Positions 44,798 through 56,200 of a stretch of 64,000 bases of DNA are shown here, in pieces. This stretch comes from Calcarisporiella thermophila CBS 279.70 (Eukaryota; Calcarisporiellomycota). The DNA is taken from NCBI RefSeq assembly GCF_041956535.1, contig NW_027192232.1, forward strand, positions 21,557 to 85,556, in the 5' to 3' direction. Within the stretch, counting starts at the first letter, position 1. Each line of letters starts with the position of its first letter. The notes below the pieces were generated by a model. It was given only the letters and a program-made list of their open reading frames with translations. It was not told the origin of the DNA and did no database searches. The translations under genes and the position numbers were made by a program.

Positions 44798-45769
44798 TTA
44801 TGACAGAGGTAATATGGCAGGTCCTGCAACCGTGCTGTCATCGGATAATACCTTGTTCTGGTTGGAGATAACAAGGTACACATCGCCACTTAGTTCTCGC
44901 GGAACCTCGCAGTGACCTTCCTTAAGTGCAACAAATGATGTGGTAAGTCCGGAAGTAAAAGCACAGAAATGCTCGCTGGACGATGTTTTGGCGTCGAACT
45001 TGAGCATGACCCTCTGACCAGCCTTGGGACTTGCGGGCTCGACTGTGAGGCTAGGGAAGGGCTTGATGTTAAGGTCACTACCCTTTGGGCAACTTTTGAT
45101 GAAACCAGCAGCTAGAGTGAATATCTGTCGGGATCCCTGTGGAGTGTCGAAGGCAGTTGGCGAGGGGTTTTCGTGGAGAACCTTGCGAATAAAAGCGTTA
45201 TGTCGTGCTTCGACGGCCAGAATCGAAGCGGCAGCCGTGAGAATATCTTTGGACTGAACATCCTTCGCTGCTCCATTGTACGCACTGACACCCACACTAG
45301 AGTAGAAAGAAGGAGATAATAAAATCAAATAAGTTTACATTCAAGAAATAGTAACTAACAGGTAGAGATATTACCCTTCCAAAACTTTAGAAAGTCCTAC
45401 AAATCCTTTGACGTCGTTAAAGGGGAAGTTGTATTCGCATTCTTCAACGGCAGTTCCATTCAATCCCTTAATAACGCTTTGGATCGTCTCAACATGGGTT
45501 TTCTCTTGATTTCCGATTTCCGAAAAACGCTCATAAGTATCTTTTTCAAAGCCAGCCTTCTCGAAGTGTTCGGCGTTGAATTTCTTGAGACCCTCTCGGT
45601 AAAAGATTGCTTCTAAATGTTCAAGAGTGAGAGCGAAGTTCAGGATATCTAGATCAGAGTTTTTGCGCACAGCGCTAGCTCCATGAACCATTTTCTTCTT
45701 AGGGGGATAGCAAGGTGTTGCAGTGACTGCGGCGACTAGGCCAGCGATGACAAGGAAAGAAAGCTTCAT
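44798..45769 (-). CDS. Secreted ferritin-like (Rds1-type) protein
   Basis: 297 aa. CDS complement(join(44798..45296, 45375..45769)). The signal peptide covers about residues 1-17 (MKLSFLVIAGLVAAVTA). A ferritin-like four-helix domain follows (about 30-185): DILNFALTLEHLEAIFYREG carries E and H-x-x-E type ligands, GNQEKTHVETI gives E-x-x-H, and after the 78-nt intron SILAVEARHNAFIR gives another E-x-x-H. The C-terminal 110 residues form a probable beta domain (PFPSLTVEPASPKAGQRVML, FCAFTSGLTTSFVALKEGHC). Fungal relatives include Rds1 and stress-induced secreted proteins; whether they bind iron is not established. Joining the exons gives KVLEG-VGVSAYNGA, as expected in the family. Likely secreted or wall-associated. 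Confidence 0.85.
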
Positions 45770-48285
45770 TGCTTAAATGATATATAGGTATTGAAATTGG
45801 AGTATAAAAGTGAGAAGGATATGTATGGAGGTAGTAATGCAGCAGAAAGAATGTAGAGGAAACAGAATCAATGAAAAGAAATAGTGAGCGATGCCAGCAT
45901 ACACAACTCAGATTTATTGAAAATAAAAAAAAAATCAAAACAGGGGGAGAAAAGGCTAGTTATGAATTATTTATATTGCGGGATATTCACCAAAAGAAAA
46001 AAACAAAAAAAATAAGCCCTAAATCGCGTGGGTCAGAATTGGCCACTCTACCATAGAATTAGTTGAAAGCTTGACAAATTTTGTGGCACATGGTCCGTGT
46101 TCCACCAGCAAACCCGGTTAAAATTTAGGGTAAGCCAAAGGAGGACGAGGGTGAACTTCGTGGAGACAAGAGACTTCACGAATGGGACAATCTGTTCTTG
46201 CTTTGTAAAGCAAAAAAAAACTTGTGGGCGTTATTATGGCTGCGTCGGACTTGCTGTTGTTGGATGCATACCATCGCGGAATTGGTCGCGTCAGCCGATA
46301 AGATATTTGCGTTAATGAGTGTCTATTAAGACTAACCTGTGTCTAAAGGGGCGGTTTCTTATTTAACTTGGCTCTGCTAGTTTTTATTCCTGCACTTAAT
46401 TCTTTGTCTTCATTATGCAGACTCTCTTTTCTACATATAAAAGTAAAATAAACGACCATAATTAAGGGTGAAGCAAATCTCGATACATAATAATCTGGCA
46501 AAAACGAAAAAACAATGGATAACCTGTTTGTGAGATCATCACTGAGTTTGTAGGGCGTATGTCAGATTACCACGGTGATGTTGGTTACCCACCTAACTTA
46601 ACAGATGTAGATGTAATCCATGATTTCCATGGTTTCCATGATGTTTGGATATAATAGCTATTTGAGGCGCTAATAATTCATAAAACTCTATTCCGAAATC
46701 CTTCCACTCAATGATCAGAACCATAAACTCTAAATAGGTAATTATATGACGCGGGGGCAGAGATGTAGATATAAAGGGTAATCAGAATAACAGAGCTCAA
46801 GGTCAATCTGTCTTGTGTACAATGCACTGTCATTGTTTTTCTAGAAAACAGCCTCATATAGATAAATGCCAAGGATGTCCGAGTGGGTTCAGTGGTGGGA
46901 ACATTTACTGGGGCGAGAGAGGGTACGCAAACTTCAGTGGCTGGGACCTCGTTCGTGTACACCCATTTACCGAAAAATGAAGATTGTAAACTTGAGTGGA
47001 TTACCATGCATAGTCAATCTCATGTCATTGTGATATCACTAGGCGAGTTCCTAACGACGTGCATTTCAAAAAATAAGAGATAGCATGCTCATTTGTGAGT
47101 AGTGATAGTACATCTTGGAAATATTATATTCGTTAAGTCAATCCCAATCTAATAATGCATAAATTTTGACAATGACAATTAAAAAAAATTCAATATATCT
47201 GTAGACGGCGGTGCTTGAGACACAGCTGATAAAAGAGCATTCGAGGGTCCAAAATGAAATCAATGCCAAACGATTGGAGACGGGTCTTAAAGCATTCAAT
47301 TCAAGAAATACTCAGCTTGGTCCCTTCCTTCCTGGGTAGGATGTAGTTAGACCATTTTGGAAAACTCCAGTCAACACTAGGGTTGAATATTATATTTTCG
47401 GGTAATACAGGGTTCTTATCGAATACAGATTGAAAAGATTGTGTACATTCTTAGATCATCGAATCTACAATTACATAGTATAGATGTCGATGCAATAAAG
47501 TGTGCTATTTCAAGTATCAAAATTTACTCTGGATGTTTAGTTGCAATATCAAGACTTTAACTTGGTTGTCAGACATTTAAAAAGTGAATCTGAATATTGT
47601 CTTGATATACGTATCATTCTTAACCACAAACAGATGTGTAGGCAATAATGAATGCATAGGACCATACCTACCCAGTTTCAGATATATATATTAACAGTAA
47701 ATACCATTTCATGTCTTATGTGTTTAGTGAATGCAGACATTTGTATTTAACAGTATGTTGTGTCAGTTCACACTAAATTTCACAGAAGAATCTAACCTCT
47801 GCGACATTAGGAGAATCGCATGTGAAAGTAACATCATTATTTACATAAAATTTCAGCTCTATTCTAATATAGTTCATATATTGGTTTTAATTACTCGTAT
47901 TTACCGGGGTCATTTGCAATAAAATTTCAAGATGTATTTTTTGAGCCTTCAGATGATAAAGAAAATACCGGTATTCAGCAGCAAGAGAGTTATTCTATAT
48001 ACGAATGTATTATATAGAGGGTGTGGCTCTGCAAGTGTCTACCAACTACTTGTTTTACTACCACTGTATTGCACCAGAAAATTTTTCTTTTGCCTTTTCA
48101 TATAAAAATACCCCAACCTAAGCTTTCGCTTAACCGAATAAATCCCGATAACTGGGGAGGACAAGGGATCTACTGGAAATCCGGTTTTAGGTATTTCGGT
48201 TTAAGTCGGCTAACTTTCGTATGACGATACATATTCAGAAACAACATAAAAGAGAAGATACTAGCGACTACTTTCCCACAGAACA
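45770..48285. other. Long AT-rich intergenic region
   Basis: About 2.5 kb. Overlapping open frames on both strands at 46700-47080 show no family resemblance and no signal peptide. No RNA gene, TIR or LTR recognised. Confidence 0.5.
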
Positions 48286-48697
48286 ATGAAAACAAATATT
48301 ATTTGTTTGTTGCTGTTATGCTCTTTCACCGTAATATATGCGGAAACGCGGCGTGTAGGTACACGGCCCTTCAGCGAATTCAGAAATCTTGAATTATTGA
48401 AGGATCGTCGAGGTATCTCGAATAGGAGTGCTAAAAAGAATACCCTGAACAAACGTGACATAGATATCTCAGGAAGCAACGAAGTTAAAGGTCATCGCCA
48501 AATTGGCAAGGTAAATGGATACAATTGAATCATGTGTGAGCGCTTTACTTAGATCTTTCGTGATTTACTTGTATATTTAGAATGAAGTTCTCGACACATC
48601 TGATTTCAAAAATAAAGGTATCCTGGAACAAGATACAGACATGTGCACTACGAAAACTATTAATGGCCAAGCAACTGTTTCCTGCCCTTCAATTTAA
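48286..48697 (+). CDS. Secreted protein with VKG-x2-QIG core (paralogue A)
   Basis: 113 aa; family not recognised. CDS join(48286..48510, 48581..48697). Signal peptide about residues 1-19 (MKTNIICLLLLCSFTVIYA). Dibasic sites RR (22-23, 41-42) and KR (56-57) precede the core DIDISGSNEVKGHRQIG (58-74). The 70-nt intron falls directly after QIGK (residue 75). Exon 2 ends with one module CTTKTINGQATVSCPS (97-112), a C-T-T..T-V-x-C-P motif. The gene at 49259..50214 has an exon 1 of identical length (225 nt), the same core at the same residue numbers, its intron at the same point, and three copies of the C-terminal module. Secretion is well supported; function unknown. Confidence 0.75.
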
Positions 48698-49258
48698 TGA
48701 CGAAATAAATCGTATATATATCGTATATCATATTTAAAGATTTACGCTCAAGCAAACTATTGAGTCGAGGCGATTTTCTCTACCTAAGACTTAGAGCTCC
48801 TAGGTATGCTTCCTCCTATGAAGTAATTTATCTATAGAAATCCAACGATATATATATTTTATTGGAGTCTTTGGCAACAATCTTTCATAATTTAAATATT
48901 TCATAAAGCTAACTTCAAATATTGATTAGTCGGAATAGCGGTCTACCTTCATAATATCGAGGAAATAACTATCCGAAACATTAAAATTGTTGCCTCACTA
49001 AGATGTTTGAGCAGAAATTATAGTGATATGTAGTGCATTTCGCGTAGATAAATTGATTGAAATATAATATACAATACTATACAATATATTTATTGAGTCC
49101 AACAACACAATTAATTAATTATTACAAGAAAGGAAGCAAAATAAGAAAATTAATTCTATGGGTTAAAATACGATTATAAAATCTTTTTTCTTTTAAAAAA
49201 TTGAGAGGCGAATCAAAACCGACTCGTCATTCAATGTAAATCGCCGTTAACTTCTTAT
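48698..49258. other. Convergent intergenic region between paralogues
   Basis: Very AT-rich spacer between the two tail-to-tail secreted-protein genes. Nothing further seen. Confidence 0.6.
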
Positions 49259-50214
49259 TTAAACATCAATTGCAATAAAGTCATCTATCGGAACCGATTC
49301 AGCATCAATGGGCTCTACAGGGAGGGTAACTTCTGGCTCTTCAGCTCCTCCAACTTGAGACGGACATACGGATATGGTCATGGTGCCAAAGGTAGAGGTC
49401 CTGCAGCTACCCTTTGTCCCAGTTGGAGCTGGATTAGAGGTTGTGAAATAAGTTGTATTTGGGCATTCAACACGGGTCTCGGTACCATATATGGTGGTAA
49501 TACATTCATCGCCAGGTTCTGGGAGAACTAGTGTGGGTTTTGGTCCAGAGGAAGTAAAGTAAGTCGTATTCGGGCATTCGACGCGAGTCTCGGTCCCATA
49601 AATGGTCGTCAGACAATCATCTGGAGTTGTGAGAACGGTTGAAGTGGTAGGTGGCGGCGGCGGTGGAGGTGGCGTCGGTATTATTGTCAATGTGGGTGGG
49701 ACTGTCATGGTGAGGGAAGATGTATCCGACTCATAAGTGTCCGAAGAGCTCTCAGTGCTAGAGTACTCTGGAGGGTCTATAATAAGAGTTGGTGTCGAAT
49801 ATTCTGAGGTTGATTCTGAGGACGACATATCGGGACCGCCGTACAAATTTTGGTTCAAATTCCCACTCCCTGCCCCGGAATTTACAGTGTTGTTAGAGTT
49901 TTGCTATATGAATTAATATTTTTATGGAAGAAAAAGAAAAAAGATGTTATTCAAGTTTCATCACTTCGATACAATACAGATTGGTGTACCTCTCCAATCT
50001 GCTGATTCCCTTTGACGTTATTATCGCCTCCCAAGCTAATATCACGTTCAACCAGTGACATGTCGTCCACCTTTATTTCGGGTCTTTTATCAAAGCCATT
50101 TTTAGTTTCCTGATTATCTCCAATTTTGTAGGATGGGTCGCGTTTCGGTGCCGCAGAGCTTCCAGTGGCGAGGAAGAGACATGATAATACAATGGTCAAA
50201 AGGCCAACTTTCAT
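49259..50214 (-). CDS. Secreted repeat protein with VKG-x2-QIG core (paralogue B)
   Basis: 289 aa. CDS complement(join(49259..49903, 49990..50214)). Signal peptide about residues 1-22, KR at 24-25 and 43-44, then the core RDISLGGDNNVKGNQQIGE (57-75), position-matched to paralogue A. After the 86-nt intron comes an Asn/Gly-rich stretch (NSNNTVNSGAGSGNLNQN), a Ser/Thr-rich region, and a run of eight prolines. The C-terminus carries three modules. Two are nearly identical, CLTTIYGTETRVECPNTTYF and the CITT version. The third is a divergent CRTSTFGTMTISVCPS. Each has two cysteines about 13 residues apart, suggesting one disulfide each. The tail is acidic. Ser/Thr/Pro richness suggests O-glycosylation and a cell-wall or extracellular location. 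No GPI signal is visible. Confidence 0.78.
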
Positions 50215-51393
50215 CTTAATGGAGCATATATTAGTAGGAAATTCTTGGATTGTTTGTAATTACTCTTTTTCACCACAGTTTTATCCTTGTAGACTTTTTT
50301 ATAACCCCGTGTCTGTTAGATGACCCATCGGCAATTTGAGACAAGATTTTTGACTCTAGTCTTTGAAGTTAATATTAATCCCCGGATTAATACTTTGCCA
50401 ATGAGATTATCTTGCATAGCATTTCTTTTTTGCACTATTTCAATCTATAATTTAAAGTAATCAAACTCGAAATTACTCTTCTCCACAACATCGTTAGGTG
50501 GAAATCACAGAAGGAATTTAACGAATGTCCAGCTGTAATATCGGTGGGTTTGAAGAGCAACAATGCAAGTAGCAACGGAAATATCGGATTGAAATAAAAC
50601 CCAAGGGCATAGTTCCAATGACGGAATTACAGGTTGGAATCGGTCTGAATTTGGAATTGCTAGGGAGAAGATAAATTGGCATCAAAAATATCAAAAAATA
50701 GACTAGGCTATTTGATAGCTTTAAAAGCAAGGGTATATAAGTTATAAAATTCAAGGTAAAGTAGTCATAGTTAGGTTATTCCTTCGATTGATAATAGGAA
50801 TTGGACGCCTATTTATCCAAGATTATCCAAGATCTGTCAACAAATGTGACTCTGGTTCTAGGAATCGGTTTCTCATGACAAATCGTTCTTTTATTTTTGG
50901 TTACACGTAAATCATTCATTGCATAACAATAGCAATTATAAGTAAGCATTTTCCAAGATTATGTATAAATATTACTTAAAATGAAAGATAATATGTAAAA
51001 TACTCTGAAATATGTAATGATTTATTGAACACTATTGCTTATGCTACTCGATTTCACGTTGATAATGTGGATTATTTGAAATCATGCTCCAAGATTAGGT
51101 TAGTAAACGGCATAAATTGAGATCTACAGTGCACAATACAGGATCCTAGGAATTTGGCCTGTGAAGGCGTAGCCCCTAATTCACCTCTGAATTGATTATC
51201 AAGGTCGCTCGACAAATATTGGGCTCGAAGCAATACATTATTCTTTTAGGAATCCTGGCCTATCATCTCGCTGATTCCATAATCAAAGTCAGATTATTTC
51301 ATTAAGTAATATTTAAGGGTCTTGACTTTCGGATATTGAAACATTGCTGGAGAGGCAAGATTACAATACTTACAAGTCTTTGGTATTTAATCA
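50215..51393. other. Intergenic, AT-rich
   Basis: Divergent spacer between paralogue B and the permease. No gene, RNA or repeat recognised; it must hold both promoters. Confidence 0.55.
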
Positions 51394-53487
51394 ATGATGG
51401 ATAAAAAGAACATTGAAAATAAGGAGCCGGAAAAGAGGGATTCAGTATCAATTGATGACATTCATTCCTTGGAGGATACCAATTTTGAGCGGTTGAGACA
51501 AAAGGAAAAATTATTGGTACGAAAGCTCGACCTGCGCATAATTCCCTGGCTTTCTCTACTTTATCTATTCTCATTTTTAGTAAGTCCATCCTAACTTATA
51601 TTGCTACTTGATATGCTTATTTCTTCTGAATCTTTAACAGGATCGAGGAAACATTGGCAATGCTAGATTAGCTGGTTTAGAAGAGAGTTTAGAAATGTCA
51701 GGAGATGATTTCGAGCATGTACTACTGATTTTCTATGCAGGTAAGGGCTAGATTTTTTGAAATTTATTCAGAGAGATGTCTGACGCATCTATAATAGGCT
51801 ATATTCTTTTTCAGATTCCATCGAATATAATGGTCAAAATGTAATTCGTACTAAAAAATTCAAGACAGTTGTAGTGATTTGGACTAAAAATTTTATTTTG
51901 ACAGAGCAACCCCTTCTCGTTGGATATCCGGCACAATGGTTATATGGGGATTTTGTGTGCTTGGAATGGGGTTCACTAGAAGTTTCGCTGGACTAGAAGC
52001 AGCTCGGTTTTTTCTCGGATGTTTTGAATCTGGTGTTGGACCAGGATCTCCACTGTTATTGTCCTTTTGGTATTTGCGCGAGGAGATGGCCATGCGAGTT
52101 GCCTTATTCTTTGGTTCCTCAACTCTTGCTGGGGCATTTTCGGGAGCAATAGGTAGAGTATTTATATTTGTGATATTCTGCATTGAAATAAAATAATGAA
52201 TATCTTTTCGCTATAGCATATGCTATTATGAACCATTTAAACGGAGCGGGAGGATTTGAAGCATGGCGCTGGATATTTATCATTGAAGCCATTCCTACAA
52301 TTTTGCTTGGGCTTGCTTCCTTTCTAATGTTGCCCGACTATCCGGAGCGAGCCTCGACTCGTTGGCTTACGCCTGAAGAAAAAAAGCTAGCGATTGACAG
52401 AGCTAAGAGATCGCACAGTATTGACGAGAAATCATTTGATATCAAACAGCTGGTAGCTGCCCTACTAGACTATCGAAATTGGCTGCTTGGTGAGGCGTCC
52501 ATGTATTTCACTTGTATATTTCCATACTAATGACCGTATGTCTACGATTGAACTCCACTTACAACTAGGTATCATTTACATTGGACTTAATGTGGCGTTA
52601 TCATCTTATACTGCGTATTTGCCAACAATTGTTGGTGGACTTGGCTATACAAATTTAGATGCTCAGCTACTTACAGTTCCAGCCTACTTAATTGCTTGTG
52701 TGGTAGTGATCATCGTTGCTTGGAATGGAGATCGCACTAAGCAGCGTGGTCTTCATATTGCTTTTGTATCCAGCATTGGGATTATAGGTGAAGAACAGAT
52801 ATCCAATGATATATTCTCAACAAAACCTTTTTATCTAACAAATATTTCATTCTAGGATACATCATGCTCTTGGTTGCAAATGATAACAAAATTCGGTATG
52901 CAGGCAGTGTCATTATCGCCTCTGGCATTTATCCAATTATACCAACGGTAAGATACTACTTGATCGGCCACTCTTCATTCTGAATATTTATCTTAATTTG
53001 AATTGCAGACATTGGCATGGATAAGCAACAACAATAAGGGTCATACAAAGCGAGCAGTAGCCCTTGCTTTTATAAATATGATGGGACAAGCTTTTTCCAT
53101 CTTTGGAGCAACACTTTATAAGAAATCGGTATGAAATGAATCAATCTCTAGATCTATCGATTGTGTATTTCTAACAGAATGTGCTAATGGATTAGGAGGG
53201 ACCCCTCTATATTCGAGGACATACTATATGCGTATGCTTCCTATTCGTTTCTGGGGTCACTGCACTTATTTTGCGGTTTTTACTGAAGCGTGAAAATGCG
53301 CGTCGAGATGAGTATCAAGCAGCACTCGGAAATGCCCAAGTAACCGGTTCAAACACTGAGGGCGATGAAGATTTATACGATCGACATCCTGGTAGGATTA
53401 TAAATCATTTATTGTATGCAAGGCTATCTTATTTTCTAACGGTATTAAATTATGATTATCTATATAGGATTTCGGTATATACTCTAG
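51394..53487 (+). CDS. MFS permease, allantoate/nicotinate (Dal5) type
   Basis: Plasma-membrane proton-coupled transporter of the anion:cation symporter family; substrate probably a small carboxylate or ureide (inference). CDS join(51394..51579, 51641..51740, 51798..51840, 51905..52152, 52217..52489, 52569..52787, 52856..52947, 53009..53128, 53196..53391, 53468..53487), 498 aa. Twelve membrane segments fit. Landmarks: KLDLRIIPWLSLLYLFSFL, DRGNIGNARLAGLE, YILFQIPSNIMVK, TPSRWISGTMVIWGF, ARFFLGCFESGVGPGSPLLL, AWRWIFIIEAIPTILLGLAS, LPDYPERASTRWLTPEEK, the second bundle from GIIYIGLNVALSSYTAYLPT, and a FRYIL end. Exon 3 is 43 nt and exon 10 is 20 nt. All nine introns keep phase. The frame is intact, unlike several neighbours. 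Confidence 0.9.
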
Positions 53488-54434
53488 ATTTGACTGATTG
53501 TCAGAGGATACAGATTCTTAGTGCTTGTAAAAGTATTTGCAATATTCCTCTTTGATTATGTTAATAATGATTTACTAATATATAACAATATTCATAATTT
53601 AACAAATAAACTGTATACTAATTGTAGAAGCTAGAGAATGTTCAAATTCGCAATTGAATCTTTTTAATAATTTAAATTCTTAATAGATCATTAACCATTT
53701 TTACGGAGTATTGCTATCGAATACCCAGTGCAATATTCGTGAAACAATTTTTTTCACTTTCCATAATAGACGTTTGATTAATATTCATGATGCGTTCAAA
53801 TACCACTGCTTCACACTCTTTGAAACGGCCGAATAACATTTATGTCGCTTTATTCAAAATATTTTATCTTGTGGCAAAATACATGTCCTTCACAAACTCA
53901 CTTATATTTAGGTTTCGGTTTTCATTTATGTTCATTTTGATCTACTAAATATCTTAATCTAGAGTGTGATGAGCGCGTAAAAAGCTTTTCATTCGTATTT
54001 ACCTTGGGTGCCGCTTAGAGGTCAAAAACTCGCCGTTGACTTGCAGTAGACGTTGTGGGACGACTCACCTTATCTAGTGATGTTAGATATGGTTTTTTTT
54101 TGGTGTCATATTTGTTGTACCTAAATGATGGTTATTGCTTGGTTAACTTTTGAAGTAATCTCAGATATATTTTGAATTTGTTCTTTGGAATCATATATAT
54201 TAATGTTATTTTGATTTCATAAATCTATTTAAGCCCATCTGCAAAATTAATATTTTTTCTTTACCGATCTTCAATTTTTATTATCATAAATCCCGAACTT
54301 ATTACACAAGAAATTTTGCCAAGCCACAAGACTTTGCTGCTCCAGTTTTCGAATATAGTTCTGGATACTCGAATTCTAGTCATTTTGACCTTTGATTCAT
54401 TTAATAGCTCCTTATTCATAAACTTAACTGCAGC
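53488..54434. other. Intergenic, AT-rich
   Basis: No gene seen. I looked for an LTR upstream of the Gag-like ORF and did not find one. Confidence 0.5.
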
Positions 54435-55214
54435 ATGACTAACCATTCTTGTAGCAACGAGAACAAAGAATTCAGCTGTTATCGCTGTAGATCAGGTTCG
54501 AATAATGCCTCGGATGATGCTCCTTGCAATGAACTCGACTGCCTCAGGCAAAATACTAGTATTGGCAAGTACGTAGAAGAGTTCGAGAGGATTGCCGATG
54601 GTATCCCGGACTTGAGCGAGAAAGAAAAGATCGACTTATTTATCAAAGGATTAAAGCCTCGTATCCAAACCGAAGTGAAATTGCGCCATCCGAAGTCATT
54701 GATGATCGCGATGTACACTGCAAAATTGTACAATCGAATTGTTTCTGATACTGATTCTGATGAACCGGATGAGCCTAATCCACTTCCTTATTTTGCTGGA
54801 ACTTTAAATTCAAACAATATAATTGTTTTTGTGGGCACTGGACTAGGCTCCAATTTCATTAGCAAACACATAGTGGACGCATATCAGCTCGAAACCAGTA
54901 CCATCGATCCTGTTACTCTTGATTTCGGCCTTGGAGGTACCGGCATTTGCACACAATATGCCAAGGACGTGCCGATAAAAATCGGCAATTATCAGGAGAA
55001 GCTTAACTTTTACGTTGCTGATATTGGACCTGGAGACGTCTTTCTAGGGACACCTTGGTTTATACTTCGCAATCCAAGTTTGACCATAGAATCAGACCAC
55101 AAGATCGACTTCAAATTTCAGGGACAGAACATACATTGGCAATGCATGCGTCAACCTAAACGGGATTTTGAAATGCTTTTTCATATCACTGTTCGCAAGC
55201 CTGGGAGGTCCTGA
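54435..55214 (+). CDS. Gag/retropepsin-like ORF with lost catalytic Asp
   Basis: 259 aa, uninterrupted, derived from a Ty3-type retrotransposon. Residues 38-102 match the end of a Gag domain (VEEFERIADGIPDLSEKEKI, DLFIKGLKPRIQTEVKL, then a helix). Residues 125-245 match a retropepsin-like fold: FVGTGLGSNFISKHIVDAYQ, PIKIGNYQEKLNFYVADIG, DVFLGTPWFILRNPSLTI. The catalytic D-[ST]-G triplet is G134-T135-G136 here (GGC at 54834), a one-base change from an Asp codon, so protease activity should be lost. An N-terminal cysteine group (C15, C18, C31, C36) is not typical of Gag. No reverse transcriptase, integrase or LTR lies nearby. It is either a decaying fragment or a captured host gene; the intact frame leans slightly to the latter. 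Confidence 0.7.
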   Translation: MTNHSCSNENKEFSCYRCRSGSNNASDDAPCNELDCLRQNTSIGKYVEEFERIADGIPDLSEKEKIDLFIKGLKPRIQTEVKLRHPKSLMIAMYTAKLYNRIVSDTDSDEPDEPNPLPYFAGTLNSNNIIVFVGTGLGSNFISKHIVDAYQLETSTIDPVTLDFGLGGTGICTQYAKDVPIKIGNYQEKLNFYVADIGPGDVFLGTPWFILRNPSLTIESDHKIDFKFQGQNIHWQCMRQPKRDFEMLFHITVRKPGRS

Positions 55215-56200
55215 TAAATTTACTTGTTCAAGTGAATTTCGAGCACTCTTTTAAAATATTCAACCAAAGTTTAGGTCAGATTAAGCTTAGGAAGTCTTGT
55301 AATTTCTATGGAAACCGTTTACTCATATGAATACAGTGGTTTTTTTTTTCATGGTACCAACTATATGCAAGTACTTTAGTTTCACCTAATGACCATTCGG
55401 AATTTTATGGTCAATTCCGTGTGAAATCGAATATACATCTACACTCATAGTACAGAATGAAGCATATACCTGTCCTGTAGCTGGTCTTAGCTGGAATTTA
55501 AGTGCGCTGGGTGTCTAGAGTAAGGGTGATCTTATTATCTTCAAACTCACTAACCTAAACCATTATTCACGTTATATATTTTGAATTGTCGTCCAACTTA
55601 AAGATTTTTACTAAAATACACCAGATTCCATAAAATAGTAGACAACATCGATCCTTTATTAATGGGGTTGGCATTTCATAACTACTTGGCATTTTAAAAA
55701 TCCTCCTAAAATATCCAAAGCCAATAATGTTTAGAAGGTTTTAATTATCCATTCTGAGCATTAAATTAAGCATTACGAGTTCATCCATTGCCTATAATTT
55801 ACCATGCCTTAGGCTCTCTCACGGGATGCTACTTATTTATAAACAAATTTGAACAAAGTATATCTACGCGTAGAAAGTAGCCTTTTACAATTTAAGCCTC
55901 AATAATCCCACAATTTTCAGATGTACTCTCGTTAATATAACATCATTGCGTGATTTACACGGTATTGATATCTGATATCCGAAATATGAATACTTTTTAC
56001 CAGATCGTTTTTATTGTTGTTCTACGCTGATAGACGGCAATGTATATATTAAAGGGATGATTATTTGTTTCAATATATACCAATTATCAAAAAATGACAA
56101 ACTATTAGTTTAATAAATCTTAAATCATCGCAAAATATTTTAAAAATAAAAGAATCATCGCATTATTTATTAACACAAACGCGAGTTTATTTGCATTACA
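55215..56200. other. Intergenic, AT-rich
   Basis: No supported gene, and no continuation of the retroelement ORF (no reverse-transcriptase motif in any frame that I could see). Confidence 0.5.

Noticed and set aside
46700-47083. Overlapping frames on both strands in the long spacer
   Set aside because: Neither shows motifs, and their overlap argues for chance open frames.
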